DNA from: Lepus europaeus
Lineage: Eukaryota; Chordata; Mammalia; Lagomorpha; Leporidae
Direction: 5' to 3'
Length of the DNA: 64,000 nt
NCBI RefSeq assembly: GCF_033115175.1
Contig: NC_084829.1
Location: 16,380,496 to 16,444,495, forward strand
Shown here: piece after piece, positions 36,930 through 49,575 of the stretch
Layout: every line of letters starts with the position of its first letter
How positions within the stretch are numbered: position 1 is the first letter of the stretch
Translations under genes and position numbers: made by a program
The notes under the pieces: generated by a model
The model's input: the letters and a program-made list of their open reading frames with translations, nothing else
What the model was told of the DNA's origin: nothing
Database searches by the model: none

Positions 36930-38370
36930 AACAGAATTCTAAGGTTTATTTAGAAGAGAGCTAACCAATTTACACTGCCACCTTGTGTGTTTGTGTGTGT
37001 ATGTGTTTTGAAGTCTGGATTAATCCTAGCCTGACAAAGTTTACTGTCATGATTGTGTCTGAATTTGGGGAAGCAGGAGAGAGGACAGCTGAGGGGCCAT
37101 GTGGCCTGCATGAATTTACACCCGGGGTCCTCTGCACTGCACTAGCCTCGTGGTGGGAAGAGCTCTTCTCCCTCAGCTCCGTTAGTGAGAAGCTCAGAAA
37201 CAACCAAAGTGAAAGGGGAAATCAGGGGGAGACTTCTGTGACAGAAGGAGGAGGGCAGAGATGACCTGAGTGATGTTAGTGGTGCAGTCAATCCCTGGCT
37301 TTTCAAAACTTTTGGATTGACTTTCTCCTTGGGATATTTCAGAGACAGAAGAATCTGGGGCCAGGTTCTACAGGAATGCCTGTTAAGAATAGTTCCCTTC
37401 TATAATGTGGCTGTGCTATCCACAGTGAATCCTAAACAATAATTTCCATAATGTCTCCTTCAGTATACTTAGAAAGCTTGTGAAAATTCCAAAGCATTAC
37501 ACAATTAGCAACCATTCTGAGTATCAAATATTTGCTTGCTGATTCAAAGAACACATATTACATGATTTGTTTTCTGTTCTACTCGTGTTAAATTGAATTT
37601 ACAACCAATCCATCATTATGACTGACCCAATTATAATTGCATAAGGCCTTTACTAATTCTATGACTTTTAAGAGTTTATACAGAGAAAATTTGCTTTTTT
37701 TTTTTTTCTGAGAATGTGTTTTGTAAAAAAGATTTAAATGCAAATTAATTTCTGGTTGAAATCTCTTGAATGGGGGGGCGGTGTTTCCAAACTGTCATTT
37801 TCCTATCTAAAATCATTTTCTCTCAGCAAGAAGAAGAGGGTAGCAGTGATTTAGTAGCAGCCAAGGGATATAAGATATGTGTGAGAGTAATTGTTAATCA
37901 TAAAAATCCTTGGTGAGATGAAGGCCGGTCAGATGAGAGTTTAAAGTGAGCACACAGTCTGCCCAGCAACATTTCTGTCTTTCTCCTGGGAACCCTTTAT
38001 CCTTCCTTCCTATCCTGCCCACATCAAAGAGGACACTTTGGCAAGTACCCTGATGTATCCAACACACTGACCTCACCAGAGTGGATTGATCCAAGTTGTA
38101 CACCTGATATAAATGAGGCTATGACTACCTTTTCAAAGAGTTTTGGACATGTGATAAATAAAAGGATCAAGACACATTTTAATGTATTGGCTTAAGCCAA
38201 GAGCTAAAACTAGAGAACTTTTCTTCTATTTAAAGACAGGTATTCCAGAAAGAGTACCAAAAAGAGAAAATACAGTGAGAGAGAAATCAACCTGTAGAAG
38301 GAAGCAGATATAATAGAAAGTTCTTGACAGCACTAGGCTCTTAGGTTTCAGTAGTTACAAAGGCCAGCTA
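36930..38370. other. no recognised gene
   Basis: Contains a short GT run near 36985. No coding exon, SINE or named repeat recognised. Confidence 0.45.
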
Positions 38371-38375
38371 TGAAG

Positions 38376-38496
38376 GGTCTTCAAAAAGTTCAGGGAAAAT
38401 GTGCATTATGAAAAAAGGAATGCATGGATTTCATACATTTTTGTGCTAAAATAAACTTATCTTTTAATTCCATTTGCACAATTTTTTTGAAGTGTT
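38376..38496 (+). mobile_element. short palindromic MITE-like element, copy 1
   Basis: About 120 bp with inverted ends: left tcttcaaaaagttcaggg, and right whose reverse complement is acttcaaaaaaattgtgc. The middle (atgcatggatttcatacatt) is shared with the copy at 57.2-57.8 kb. Confidence 0.65.
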
Positions 38497-38689
38497 CTCC
38501 TATTCTCAGTAAAAGCAGCCTCTTGTATTCACTTTCCTTTTGCAGCAGTGTCATTCACTAAGCACTCAACAAGAATTTAAATACCGTTTGTTGAATGTAT
38601 GCCCCTTTCCTAGAAATCCCTGTCTTTTATGCCAACTTCCTATCCAGATGTTAGCGCTCAAACATCTCTGTGGAGAATCTCTCTTCTAG

Positions 38690-38848
38690 GGCAGTGCCTC
38701 TTCACTGCAAATGCACATACAAATCAGATTCAGATTCGGATTCTGTTGGTCTGGATGAAGTTCATGACTTTGCATTTCTAACAAGCTCCCGGAAGTTGCC
38801 AACGGTCCCTGTCTGCACACAGAGTAGCAAGACTTGAGGATCTGTCAG
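38690..38848 (+). mobile_element. MER5-type hAT MITE
   Basis: cagtgcctcttcactgcaaa at the start, a diverged gattctgttggtctgg motif, and tgcatttctaacaagctccc in the middle. Confidence 0.7.
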
Positions 38849-38849
38849 C

Positions 38850-40160
38850 AGGGAGGGCAGTGCACAAGGGACAGGACTAATGACCAAGGCTGCTGTTGGC
38901 TGTATTCAAAGTTTTCATAGAAAGTTTCAGATGGCGATGCATTTGAGTGTACAGAGGAATGCTCTCGTGAACGTTCTTGATTTTATTCCTCCTGGTGGAC
39001 TGCCGTTTCATCTTTTGTCCTTTCTTCTTCTTCTCAGCCCACATACACACCAACAATAGATTATTTTGAGTAGATTTCCACAGTGCACACACCCTAGCCT
39101 AGCATAACACTTACAAAATTGATATCTTTACTTTCCAGACTACAATCATAAATGCAGCAAAACTGAATAGAGAAATGAACATATAAAAGAAATAACAAAA
39201 CACCATGAGTTTTGCAAATGAGAAACAACACTGTAGGGTAGTTGTAGTAGAGTATTGCTATTGTTCAAAGTATTTATTTTCTCTTCCTTGGGTCAGGTTA
39301 CAGACACACACACACCCAATCCCACAGACATCGGGTTTGGTCCATGATCATTTTGGACAATGAAATATGAGCAGAATTGACTTGTACCTTTTGGGCAGAA
39401 ACGAAGAGACACTACTTGGGTTACAATGTCCTTTTTCTTCTCTATCAACATTTCTCAGGCTCCCACTGGGGATCACTTGAAAGATTCCTTGTGTTTTTGC
39501 TTTTAAACAGATGTGTAGTATATGTGTTTGGGAGAGAACTTGGTTTATAGCTTGTCCCACAGGTATGACCTAATTCTGCTTCTAAAATAGTGCCTTCTTA
39601 TACTTCAGGTGACTTGAGTAAGGGGTCACTTTTCTGGAGTAGAAGAATGATTTTAAAAATCAAAATGATACATTAGGCCTTAAATAAATAATCGGTCAAA
39701 TTTTCCCAGAGTTCAAGGGGAGAAGATAAAAGAGAGAGCATGTGTCCCTGAATGTCAGTTCACAGGTATCTACACATTTCTGGCCCCCTGTACTCCCACA
39801 CTGGGGTTCAGAACTCAAAAGGCAAGATTCTTCCAAAGATCATTGGAGTCAGCCAGTGCTTTGTCTAAGAATCCCAACTTCTCCACAGCAACCTCAGGAA
39901 ACCAGGAAAAGAAGGCATTCAGAGAAATCAGGACCTCTGTGCCCCTGTTCTGCTGGCCAAGAGGCGCTGAGATTATAAACATTTCAACAGACAGATAACT
40001 CCGAAATCTTCCAAGCACATACACAACAGGAGAGAAGTTGAAGTTGGACACATAGTAAATCATTTCAAAATGACAGCATGTTAAAAATATTTTAAGCATG
40101 AACAGGACCGCTGGCATATATTAATTCAATAAAACTGGTTTTTGAAAACTCACTTCCTGA
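38850..40160. other. no recognised gene
   Basis: No exon or named repeat supported before tRNA-Thr. Confidence 0.4.
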
Positions 40161-40162
40161 TT

Positions 40163-40236
40163 GGCTCCGTGGCTTAGTTGGTTAAAGCACCTGTCTTGTA
40201 AACAGGAGATCCTGGGTTCGAGTCCCAGTGGGGCCT
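40163..40236 (+). tRNA. tRNA-Thr (anticodon TGT)
   Basis: 74-nt cloverleaf: ggctccg acceptor, A box tggcttagttggttaaag, anticodon arm ctgtctTGTaaacag, and B box ggttcgagtcc. The acceptor 3' strand tggggcc uses G-U pairs, as is common for this gene. T5 terminator at 40256-40260. Looks intact. Confidence 0.96.
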
Positions 40237-40379
40237 GTTTGTAATACAGCACTTGTTTTTAATGAATATTTCTTTGGCGTCCTAAGTGTGCAACAGCACT
40301 TGCCTCTCCCATCCTCCTCCCTTACGGGAAAAAATTAAGAAATAAGGTTAAACCCCTGCATCACTCTGTTTTCTATGGG

Positions 40380-41300
40380 GATGGGGGGTGGGGAGTGGGG
40401 GGTGGGGAGAGGCATGTAAACTTGCAAAGGTGCGTCCTAGCACAGTTCAGCCAGCCTCCACCCTATCCACCCTAGAGAGGGCGGGTGTCCTGGGGTGGCT
40501 CCTCCTGGCGTCCAGCCCGTGGCCTCGCGCCCCAGCTTTGGAGCGTTCGGGGCCTGAGCAGCGCGGGGGAATGGAGCAGGCGAAAGGTCCCCAAATTATG
40601 ACTGCCCGGTGGCTGCCGAGGGCGGGGACTGCTGCGGCCCGGACTTAAGAACAGGGAAAATTACTACTACTTCTGCAGTTTTTCTAGAAGTAAGACTTTA
40701 TGACTAACAGAGAGATTCAATAGACTCCTAGGCCGCTGGGCGATTGTGACATGCAGGGCGTTTTGAAGACACTGAGCGCTTGGGTGCTGAGGATGAGGAA
40801 GAGCACAGTCGGCGTCCTCCCCTGCCCGTCGCTGGGGACACCCAGGCTCGTCATCCTGCGCTTTGGTCGTGCTTGGCACCAGCGAGCGGCTCGCTTGCGC
40901 TTGTTGCATGCATAAGCAAGTCCTTGAACGAATTAACGACGGACGCCTCTGATTAGGGACGTGTCTCCCTGTTTCCTGCCCTCACTCGGGGTCGGAAGGA
41001 AGCCGGTGTCCCTGGAAATTAACACTTGTCCGTCCACTCCAGTGAGCCTGGAACTTTGGGGAGAGCTTTGCGGTCTTTGGGGAAGGGCCAATCCTGTACC
41101 CTGGCTCGTAGAAGCCTGCTTCCTGATTGGTGGTTTTAGTCCTCGCTCTGATGATACGTCGTTAATTATTGGTTGACCAGCTGTAAGAGACTTGGGAGCC
41201 AAGGGTTCGACCTTGGGAGGCGGCGGTGACTGGCGGAAACTGGCTGCACACTGCGCGCTGAGCCTCCCCTGCGGGCCCCCCACGCCGCACAGGCAGAGGC
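40380..41300. promoter_or_regulatory. CpG-rich stretch beside tRNA-Thr
   Basis: CpG-rich DNA (for example around 40500-40640 and 41200-41300) starting about 150 bases after the tRNA-Thr gene. No protein family was recognised in any frame. It may mark open chromatin of the tRNA locus or a noncoding RNA promoter. Confidence 0.35.
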
Positions 41301-41404
41301 TGCGTGGTTCTCCGCAGAGTTGCTTTTCTTTTAACGCATGGGAATTTCCCTTCAAATAATAATAATTCAACTTAAAACAGCATCATTGATAGTAAGAACA
41401 CAAG

Positions 41405-42605
41405 GTAAGATTTATTTCTCAAAATAATGTTCAATGAAAAACAGCAACTCAATGATCACACTGGCATGACTTCACCTCTATACCTTGAAAAACACAAAGA
41501 CCAAACTATTATTTGTGAGGGTATATATATTTAGGAAAGCAGAAAATGTGGCCTAAAAGAATATGAAAGGTTACAGAATAATAAAATAAATATATTGTTA
41601 ATCATCTCATGCATAATAAGGACAAGGCTATGGGAAGTTTTTTCTTAGGCACTTGTGCTCATATCTGGGATCCTTTCCCTTCGGGTTACTTTTCTCCAAG
41701 AGCAGGCCAAAACGCTAGAGGCCAATAAGACATGTTTTGCATCATAGCATTTTGGGTGCTACCCAGAGAGCCAGTTGGTAATATCAGAATGTTTCTCCCC
41801 TTCCTTACAATGCATAACATCGCTCCCCCCCCCACCCCGCCAAAACAGTGACAAATGCTAGGAGAATGGAAAGTCCAAGGTTTGCTTAATGAATTCCAAA
41901 GTAAACCTATAGCTGCAATTTGCTGACAGGTACACAATATGAGATGTAAAGAATGACTCAATAGCATTAAATAAGCAATCAGGTAAAAGTGTAGAGTATT
42001 TGTATGCCATTTAAGTTGCCATCAACTTAACATATACCATAATACAAGATGTTTATGAGATATTTTGTGGAAATCTGACAGTAACCATTAAGAAAAAAAC
42101 TCTGATATGCAAAACATAAAGAGAAAGGAATAAAAAAATCAACAAATCACAAAGGTAGACAGAAAGAGGAAGAAAGGAACAAAGAAAACACAAGATAGAA
42201 AAGTTGACAAAATGACAATATCTATCAATAGTCAATTTACTTTGTCTATCAATAATCACTTTAAATGTAAGGAGATCAAAATTTCTAGTAAACACAGAAT
42301 AGCAGAATTGATTGAAAAAACAAACAAACAAGATTCAGTAATACACTATCTCCAAGAGATTCACTTTTAGCTTTAAGGACACAAGTAGACTAAAGGGAAG
42401 GGATAGAAATCGGTACTCAGGACAAAATGGTAGCCAAGAAAAGCAGATGAAATAGACCAGCAAAACTTGTCAGAAACACAAAGAAAATGACTATAGTATG
42501 ATAAAGGAATCAATCTATGAAGCAGATATAGTGATTATAAATGTATATGTACACATACATAAGGTAAATAGTAACAGAATTAAAGGAAGAAACAGGAATG
42601 CAGTT
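41405..42605 (+). mobile_element. old L1 fragments
   Basis: Sense L1-like DNA. At 42080-42600 ORF2-like text includes cactatctccaagagattca and a nearby gacacaagtagactaaaggg. At 41405-41600 a 3'-end-like piece is seen. Between lies unassigned DNA. Confidence 0.5.
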
Positions 42606-43060
42606 GTGTTAGGGAGCTTTGGTTACCTTAGCTAAGTAACTGAGAGGAACTTCTTGGGGAAGGAAGCCTTCATTTTGCTTAAGGTCTGGAGGTTCCCAGT
42701 GTGAGATCAGGTGACCCCACTGTGGCAGCTGGCCATGGACCACTAGCAGAAGAGTGACCACATGGTTGCCAGGTGGTAGAGAGAGAGAGAGACACTGGAA
42801 ACACGCAGGTTGCATGAGCAGGCTTCTGCAAGAACTGCCTTCTAAGGCAGAATGTAGACTGGTGTGGCGGATTTTGCACAATGTGAAAATTTAAATCAAA
42901 CGGGTTTCCCGCATTCCTCTGCTAGGAAGCACTCTGGTCAGGCCCACCTGCCAGAGGTCACAGTTAGAGCAAGTCTCCACTCTGAAGATTTCAAAGTTTG
43001 AATATCTGCTTGAGTCTGGGGGTCAGGTCCTGGCCCATCCATAAAAACAACGCTAGAAAG
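42606..43060. mobile_element. LTR-like repeat after the L1
   Basis: Starts gtgttagggagctttggtta, similar in plan to the insert at 6046. The boundary with the following DNA is uncertain. Diverged fossil. Confidence 0.35.
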
Positions 43061-43145
43061 GGCCTTCGAAAGTCCACTTTGAACCACGGAGAGATTACCC
43101 AGACATAATAGCGATGTGGAAACAATGAATTTAAATTACATTATA

Positions 43146-43245
43146 GGGGTGATGCAGCGGGTTAAGCCACAACATTCAGATCCAGCGCCGCGCTAATGGC
43201 CTGGGAAAGCAGTGGAAGCGTGCTTCAGCCCCTGCGCCCACCTGG
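43146..43245 (+). mobile_element. CSINE head fragment
   Basis: ggtgatgcagcgggttaagc, then gcctgggaaagcagtggaag. The remainder is lost into CpG-rich DNA. Confidence 0.6.
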
Positions 43246-44560
43246 CCACGAGCGCCCGGTTCTCAGGGACCAGTCGGGGAGGTGGCGTGGGTGCCAGGGT
43301 CGCACCTCGCGCGCGCCGCGTTCCCGCCGCTCCTCAGGCTCGGGACGTCAGGGTGGGTGGGGAAGACAGGGCTGGAGAGAACACACGCGATCCCCGCCCG
43401 GCGGCTCGCACGGGTGGCAGGCGTCCCCGGGCGCTCGGTGAGCGGCGCGCTCCCGCGCCGGGGCGAAGGTTTACCTGGAGGGCGCGCAGCACGCCCGGGA
43501 CCCCTTGGTGTCCAGGCTGGCGCGGGCCCGAGAAGACGCCTCAGTCTGACCGACGCGAACGGGGGCCGTGGAGCCCAGAGGGTCGCACAAAGTGTGGGTG
43601 GGGGTCCTTCTTGTCCCCCCCCCCCCCCCCATGGTGATTTTCATTTCATTCATTCCCGGAGCGTCTCAGCTCTGACGGCGAACTGAGCGTGGGTCGGTGA
43701 TGGCAGAGATGAGCGGCTCCGTGGGGCGCCTGTGGAAAACTTGGCGCTTGTTTTGATGGTGAGGTTAACGCCAGATGACGTCTGAGCGGTCCCCAGCCCG
43801 GACTCTGGACACCTGTTATATGTTTTCTCCACTCTCAAGCTGTAGGACCACGTGGCCTAATGGATAAGGCGTCTGACTTCGGATCAGAAGATTGAGGGTT
43901 CGAATCCCTTCGTGGTTGCAATCCCATTTTTCACTTCTCTCTTCCATTTTCCAAGCATCGCCGTTCCTCCCTTAGAACACTGGGAGGACCTGAGCGGCGC
44001 CGCCCTGTCCGTAGAAAGAGGGGTGATTGGTTTCAGGAAGAGCCCTTAGGTGGGACAGCGCAGCGAGGGGTGATCGCAGGACTTCTGCGTTTTGGCCTCT
44101 TGGGCATGGCTAAGTAGGTCACGCAAGCGCACAGGTGTGTGGGGACCCGGGTGGGTTCGGATGGCAGATCCTGAGCCCTGGTTCTTGTCCTCCTGGATCC
44201 TCTTCCAGGCGAGAGTGGACGCCTGGGCACTCCTGTTAGGCAGTGGTCTGGCTACGCGGCGACCCTCACTCTTCCGTTAGCCCACCGTGGGCGCTCAGCT
44301 AACCCTCTGAGCCGTAAACACAACCAAAACGTCTATGTCCTCAGGTCTCTGTCTGAAGTCAGGTTAAATGTCGCCCCCTTTGGAAAGGAAATCTTCCTGC
44401 ATTCTGGAGGCGCGTGAGAAACCAGGGCGGTGAAGCCCACTCCTGGCTTTGACTCCAGCGCATGCCGCCGGCCACCGGGTGCTCTGCACTTCGCGGCTGC
44501 CCGCAAAATCCGAGGGACCCAGGTTCCAACAGGGACCGATCGCAGCTCAGGACGAAGAGG
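43185..44560. promoter_or_regulatory. CpG-rich stretch around tRNA-Arg
   Basis: Strong CpG density at 43190-43560 and again at 43980-44560, flanking the tRNA-Arg gene on both sides. A C16 run sits at 43615-43630. The overlapping open frames in several phases reflect base composition. No exon of a known gene was recognised. Confidence 0.4.
43846..43918 (+). tRNA. tRNA-Arg (anticodon TCG)
   Basis: 73-nt cloverleaf starting gaccacgtggcctaatgg, with anticodon arm tctgactTCGgatcaga and B box ggttcgaatcc. The discriminator reads G, where A is the form I recall for the human gene. T5 terminator at 43927-43931. It decodes CGA. Confidence 0.96.
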
Positions 44561-44569
44561 AAGCCGCTT

Positions 44570-45140
44570 CTCCCAAAGTGGAAAGGTTCTGACCAGGTGC
44601 ATTTGAATATTTAGGTGAAACGGACGCCTTATTAGAACAACATGACCTACCACATTAGATTCGAGGAGGAATAGCTACTACGAATAGCCTTAGACGGTGA
44701 GCTATTCAATTGGTTGCGAAACATCTTCCTATTGAGAAAATCCCATGTGCCGTTGCTTATCTGGAACTTTTAATGTATTCAATAAAAAAAAAAAATCTGC
44801 TGAGACACGAATTAAGCGGCAAAGGACCCACAATTCCTCTTGCAGAGCGCCATAATGAGATTCTTCCCCAGGTAGTGTGCGCTGCAAATAGTTTTATTAA
44901 AGGCACAATTGCCATACAATAAACTGCATACATTTGACATTTGTATGATCTATGACTGTATATGTGCATAGTGAGACCGTCAGTACAAGGAAGATAATGA
45001 CATAGACACCACCTCTAGAAGTTTCCTCCAGTGCTTTTGTAATCGCTGCTCCCCGCCCCCAGCCACTGATTTGCAATTTTTATAAATGACATGTTTGTAG
45101 TTTTTAGTTTTATGTCAGTGGGATAACACAGCATGGACTC
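44570..45140. other. no recognised gene
   Basis: AT-richer DNA after the CpG-rich block; no feature supported. Confidence 0.4.
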
Positions 45141-45145
45141 TTTTT

Positions 45146-45435
45146 AAGACTTTTTTTTTTTTTTTAACTTGGGGGAGAGAGGGAGAGAAAGAGAGCACGC
45201 GCCCCCTTTCACTGCTTCACTCTTCAAATGCAGCAGTTTCCTGGGTTGGGCCCGGCTGAAGCTAGGGGCAGGGAAATCAATCCAGATATCCTGCGCGGGT
45301 GGTACCAAGGGAATCGCTGTTGCCTGAGCCATCGCTGTTGCCTCCCAGGGTCTGCATTAGCAGGAAGTTTAAGTCAGGAACTGTAGTCAGATACCAAACC
45401 TACAGATGTTTAGCTTAGCAGTTAAGATGCCCTTA
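45146..45435 (-). mobile_element. CSINE, diverged
   Basis: T-run, GA-rich, ggttgggcccggctgaagct, and a head near gcttagcagttaagatgccc. Confidence 0.7.
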
Positions 45436-45454
45436 TCCCATGCTGTTTTGCTTT

Positions 45455-45757
45455 AATTTTAAAAAATTTGAGATGGGCCTGATGGGGAGAGAGAGAGCGA
45501 GCCCTCATTTACTGGTTCACTCCCTCAATGCCTGCAAGAATGGCCAGAGATGGGCCAGCGTCAAAACAGGAGCCAGGAACTCAATCTATGTCTCTCACAT
45601 GGACAGTAGGAACCCAGCTACTTGAACCATCACCACTGCCTCCCAAGGTCTGCATTGGCAGGAAGCTGGAGCCAGGAGCCAGAACTGGGAATGGAACTCG
45701 GGCACTCCAATATGGGGCTCAGATGTTTGAACTGCTAGACTAAATGCTGCTCCCAGA
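45455..45757 (-). mobile_element. CSINE
   Basis: atggggagagagagagcgag, gccagagatgggccagcg, and head gctagactaaatgctgctcc. Confidence 0.8.
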
Positions 45758-45965
45758 TTTATCATGTTTTGTTGCTTTTGGATTTCGAGCATCGGTTAAA
45801 TAATGTCTCTCCATTCCTAGATGTTGTGTTTTCTTCTAATTCATGCATGTGTGCATCTTTTACACTGGGATCTCAGATCCATTTGTGTTCTTCATTGCAC
45901 TAGTCTGCAGTGGCATTTCTGTCTCCCTGAGCAGGGAGGAGGTGAGAGAGCAAGCAGTCCTGATT

Positions 45966-46296
45966 GTCTTAGTCTGTTCAGACTCCTATCACAAAGCATC
46001 TCAGACTGGGTAACTTATAAAAAATAGAAATACATTTGTTACGGTTCTGAAAAGTGAGAAATCCAAGACTGAGGCATTGACAGATTCCGGGCCTGGTGAA
46101 GGCTTGTTCTCTGCTTTATAGATGATACCTCTTGCTGTGTCCACACACGTCATTAGGGCAGAAGGGGTAAAGAGCTCCCTGGTACCTCCTTTTACATGGT
46201 CATTTCAACATGTCCTAATGGCTTCTTAATGATATCACATTGGCAATTAAACTTCAACCCATGGATTTTGGGGGACACACTCAGACCATAACTTGG
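45966..46296 (-). mobile_element. MaLR-type LTR, fossil
   Basis: gtcttagtctgttcagactc, cagactgggtaacttataaa, and terminal gggggacacactcagaccat. A solo, diverged LTR in antisense. Confidence 0.7.
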
Positions 46297-46391
46297 CTCA
46301 TATACCACGGGTTAATTTTAGTGGATTTTCTTGAGCAGAGATTCCTTTATTTGCTGTGTGCCCTCAGGACCTTTTACAGATACTTAATATA

Positions 46392-46806
46392 CCAGTTCAT
46401 TTTCTGTTGCTTTTACAAAGTACCTGAGGCTGGGTACTTTTTAAAGAAAACAGTTATTTAGTTCATAGTTTTAGCAGTTGGAAGTCCAGGATCAGGCAAC
46501 TCCATCCACTCAGCCTTTAGTGAGGGCCCTCCTGGCTACATCACAGCATGGCAGTTGGCATAATGGCATACACTGACAAGAGGGAGGGATCACATGGCAA
46601 CATTGGAAGCCTCTTAGGGATCAGTCATATTTTTGTAACAACTTACTCTTCTCTGAATCCCTTCCAAGGGTGATGCCCTCAATGACCTAGTTACCTATGA
46701 CTAGTCCCTATCTCACAAAGGTTTGATGGCCTCAACACTGCCACACTGAGGACCAAGCTTCCAGTACATAAGCCCTTGAGAGGCATATTTAAAACATAAC
46801 CAATTC
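46392..46806 (-). mobile_element. second MaLR-type LTR, fossil
   Basis: ccagttcattttctgttgct, gaggctgggtactttttaaa, and a degraded terminal part near cataaccaattc. Same orientation as its neighbour. Confidence 0.55.
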
Positions 46807-46819
46807 ATAGCACTTTTAT

Positions 46820-47127
46820 TTTTTATAGATTTATTTATTTTAAAGGTAGAGTGACAGAAAGAGGAGGTGAGACAGAAAGAGAGGGAGATCTTCCATTTGC
46901 AGATTTATTCCTTCAAATGCCCACAATAGCCAGGGCTGGGCCAAGCCAAAATTAGGAGCCAGGAACTCCATTCAGGTCTCTAACATGGATGAAAAGGACC
47001 CAAATACTTCAGCCATCATCTGCGCATTATCAGGAAGGCAGATTGGAGGCAGACGTGAGATTTGATTATAGGTGCTACAAAATGGGATGCAGCATACTAA
47101 GAGGAGGCTTAACCCACATCTCCCACC
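46820..47127 (-). mobile_element. CSINE
   Basis: tagatttatttattttaaag, ccagggctgggccaagccaa, and head gaggcttaacccacatctcc. Confidence 0.82.
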
Positions 47128-47129
47128 AC

Positions 47130-48310
47130 TACCACCCATCCTACATACTTTTTAGTTTTCTGCCAAGTTATTAATTGCCTTGTACTTTTTCTTTATTTTC
47201 TATGACCCTATAACCAATTCATTCTCAACTGATTTTCAAAGAATGTAAACAACTCTCAATATGATAAATACTTTTTCTTAGTGAACTCCTCTATAGAGTT
47301 ATTATCTTGCTTGAGTCTGGCCTGATTGATGTCTAAGAATGTAACACAGGTGACTTTCTGGAGCTTTTATTTCTGCATCCTGGAGGTGTACGGTGTCTTC
47401 TTCCTATTTTTGGATCTCCATATCTTACTTTTTTTGGTCTTGTGCCATTATGGTGGAGAAAAATCTTTAGGTTTTCTAAGAGAGGTTGCTTCTCTCTGTA
47501 AATGGCTTTAAAACACACTCACTTTTGATTGACAGTTTGGTTAAGCACAGAAAACCAGACAGAAAATTTTTTTCTCTCATAATTTATGACACTATTCTGT
47601 TAGTTTCAATGGCTTCTTCTATAAACTCAATATTTTAAAATAAAATAAACATGATGATTTCTGTTCAGACTGAGTTTAGAGCCCAAAGCAAAAACAAATT
47701 TGGCCTAGTCCTGGTATCTTAGTGGGTACTCACTAGGATGGTGCTCAGGAGCATTGGGAAAAAGAACTATATATATCCAACTTCTAGACACTGCAACTGC
47801 TACCCATAACCATTCTCTGTTATGGAAGCTTTTTGGAAAAATGTTATGCAAACTGGCAGCAATCTCCCAGGTGCCTGACATCTATAAACTACTCAAAGTT
47901 ATATACATAAATATTTCTCAGCATAGATACCCAACTCCTCTCTCTGTCACGGAGGAAACGAGTTTACTTATCAGAAAGACACCTAGCACTGGGAAGATGC
48001 AACTAGAAAGCACTATGGGCCCTGTAGTCTAATTAGCTTGCAAAATCAGGCAAGGAACCTGGTCTTGACTTCTCATTCATGCATTTACTCAGTCTAGAGA
48101 GCAGAAAATCTTGAGTCTTTTAGAGCAGGTGCTTGAGCCTAGTGCAAGGACTCAAAGAATCAGAAACTTACTCCAGGGTTAAATTGAATAGCTCAGAATT
48201 CCCCCAAATTCTGGAGACTCCAGGCTGTGACAAGGGTAGAGAAGAGTTCATACTTGGGATAATGAGAAAATCTACAAAAGTTACAAACTGCTAAGTTAGC
48301 TCAAGCTTTT
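47130..48310. other. no recognised gene
   Basis: Unassigned DNA; short open frames without family resemblance. Confidence 0.4.
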
Positions 48311-48314
48311 TCAT

Positions 48315-48890
48315 TTTGCTTAGAACTGTGCTAAATGCTTACATCCATATTAATATCTATGTCACAAACCTCACTGGAATTTAGTGGCTTAAAACAACTG
48401 TATCTTCTGGTTACAATTCTGCAGGTCAACAATTTGAGCTCTGTTTATCTAGGACATTCTTTCCCTAACTTTGTCTGGAGTCACTCATGTGATTACAGCC
48501 ATCTGGCAGCTTGGTTAGGACTAGATGGTCCAAGATGGTCTTATTCACATGTGAGCTAGAATGGCTGCGCTGCTGGGGAAAGCTAGATGGGTCTCTCTCT
48601 CTCCATGTGGTCTTCCACCCTTTTAGGTTACATGGGGGGTTCTTTGTGTGGTAGTCTCAAGGTTACAAAGTGGCAGGATGGAAAGTCACAAGGCTCCTTG
48701 GGGTCTCATCTTTGAACTCCCCCAACATCACTTCCACAAAACCATGGTCCAAAACAAGAAGTGATGTCACCACACACAACATGCAGGGAAATGGGCTCCA
48801 CCTCTTGATGGACACTTTTCACCAAAGCACATTACAAATGAGGAGCATTCAGGCAGGGCAGGCATTTGTGGCCATCACTCAATCAATGAT
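48315..48890. mobile_element. old LTR-like repeat (possibly MLT1)
   Basis: Text such as tttagtggcttaaaacaact, tctctctctccatgtggtct and ctccacctcttgatggacac belongs to a common ancient mammalian repeat. I believe it is MLT1-type, but the class is not certain. Diverged. Confidence 0.45.
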
Positions 48891-49575
48891 TTACTTCAAT
48901 CAACACCGTGAATAGCTTCTCTTGATATGTCTGTTGTATATCTTGGTAAGTAAATTGTACAGCTGGGGGTCTTGAATCCTTGGTAAAGAGGAAAAGTCCT
49001 CCATGTGTCTCCCTAATGTGTCTCAGAGCACATTTAAGATCCCGAGGGGATCGCTCACACTAAGGCTTCCCAATCAACTCCAAGGCTGGAACGTTCAGTT
49101 TGTTTTCTGAGACACAATACCCAGGTGTCTGTCACATCCACAGAGCCAAAAGGATCCCAGAAGTCCAGAGAAGCAAAGAAATCGAGGTAAGAAAAGCAGA
49201 TCGAAGCACAGAAACACTTACAAAAACCAAGATCCCCACATTTCACAGGAGCAACAAAGCAGCCAGGATTATTTTTTCACTAATTTTTAAAAGTCCTGAA
49301 TACTGGGCCTGCGACTGAGACGGTCAGCTCCTTACTGAACTGAATACTACGAACGTCTGCTTCAGCAACTGCCAAACACTTGTGAGGTATTGGAAGAAGG
49401 CGGGCAGCGAAAAGGAACAGTAGGGAACCTGCTACCCGTGACTTTCAGCAAGGAATTTTAACACAAATGGCAAGCTGGTTTCCGGGCACCGTGGTGTTAC
49501 CACAGGGCATCTTCCTATGCAGGTGTAGAAACTTAGGCTCTCTCTCTAAGCTCACGTGAGCGGGAGCAGTAAAAC

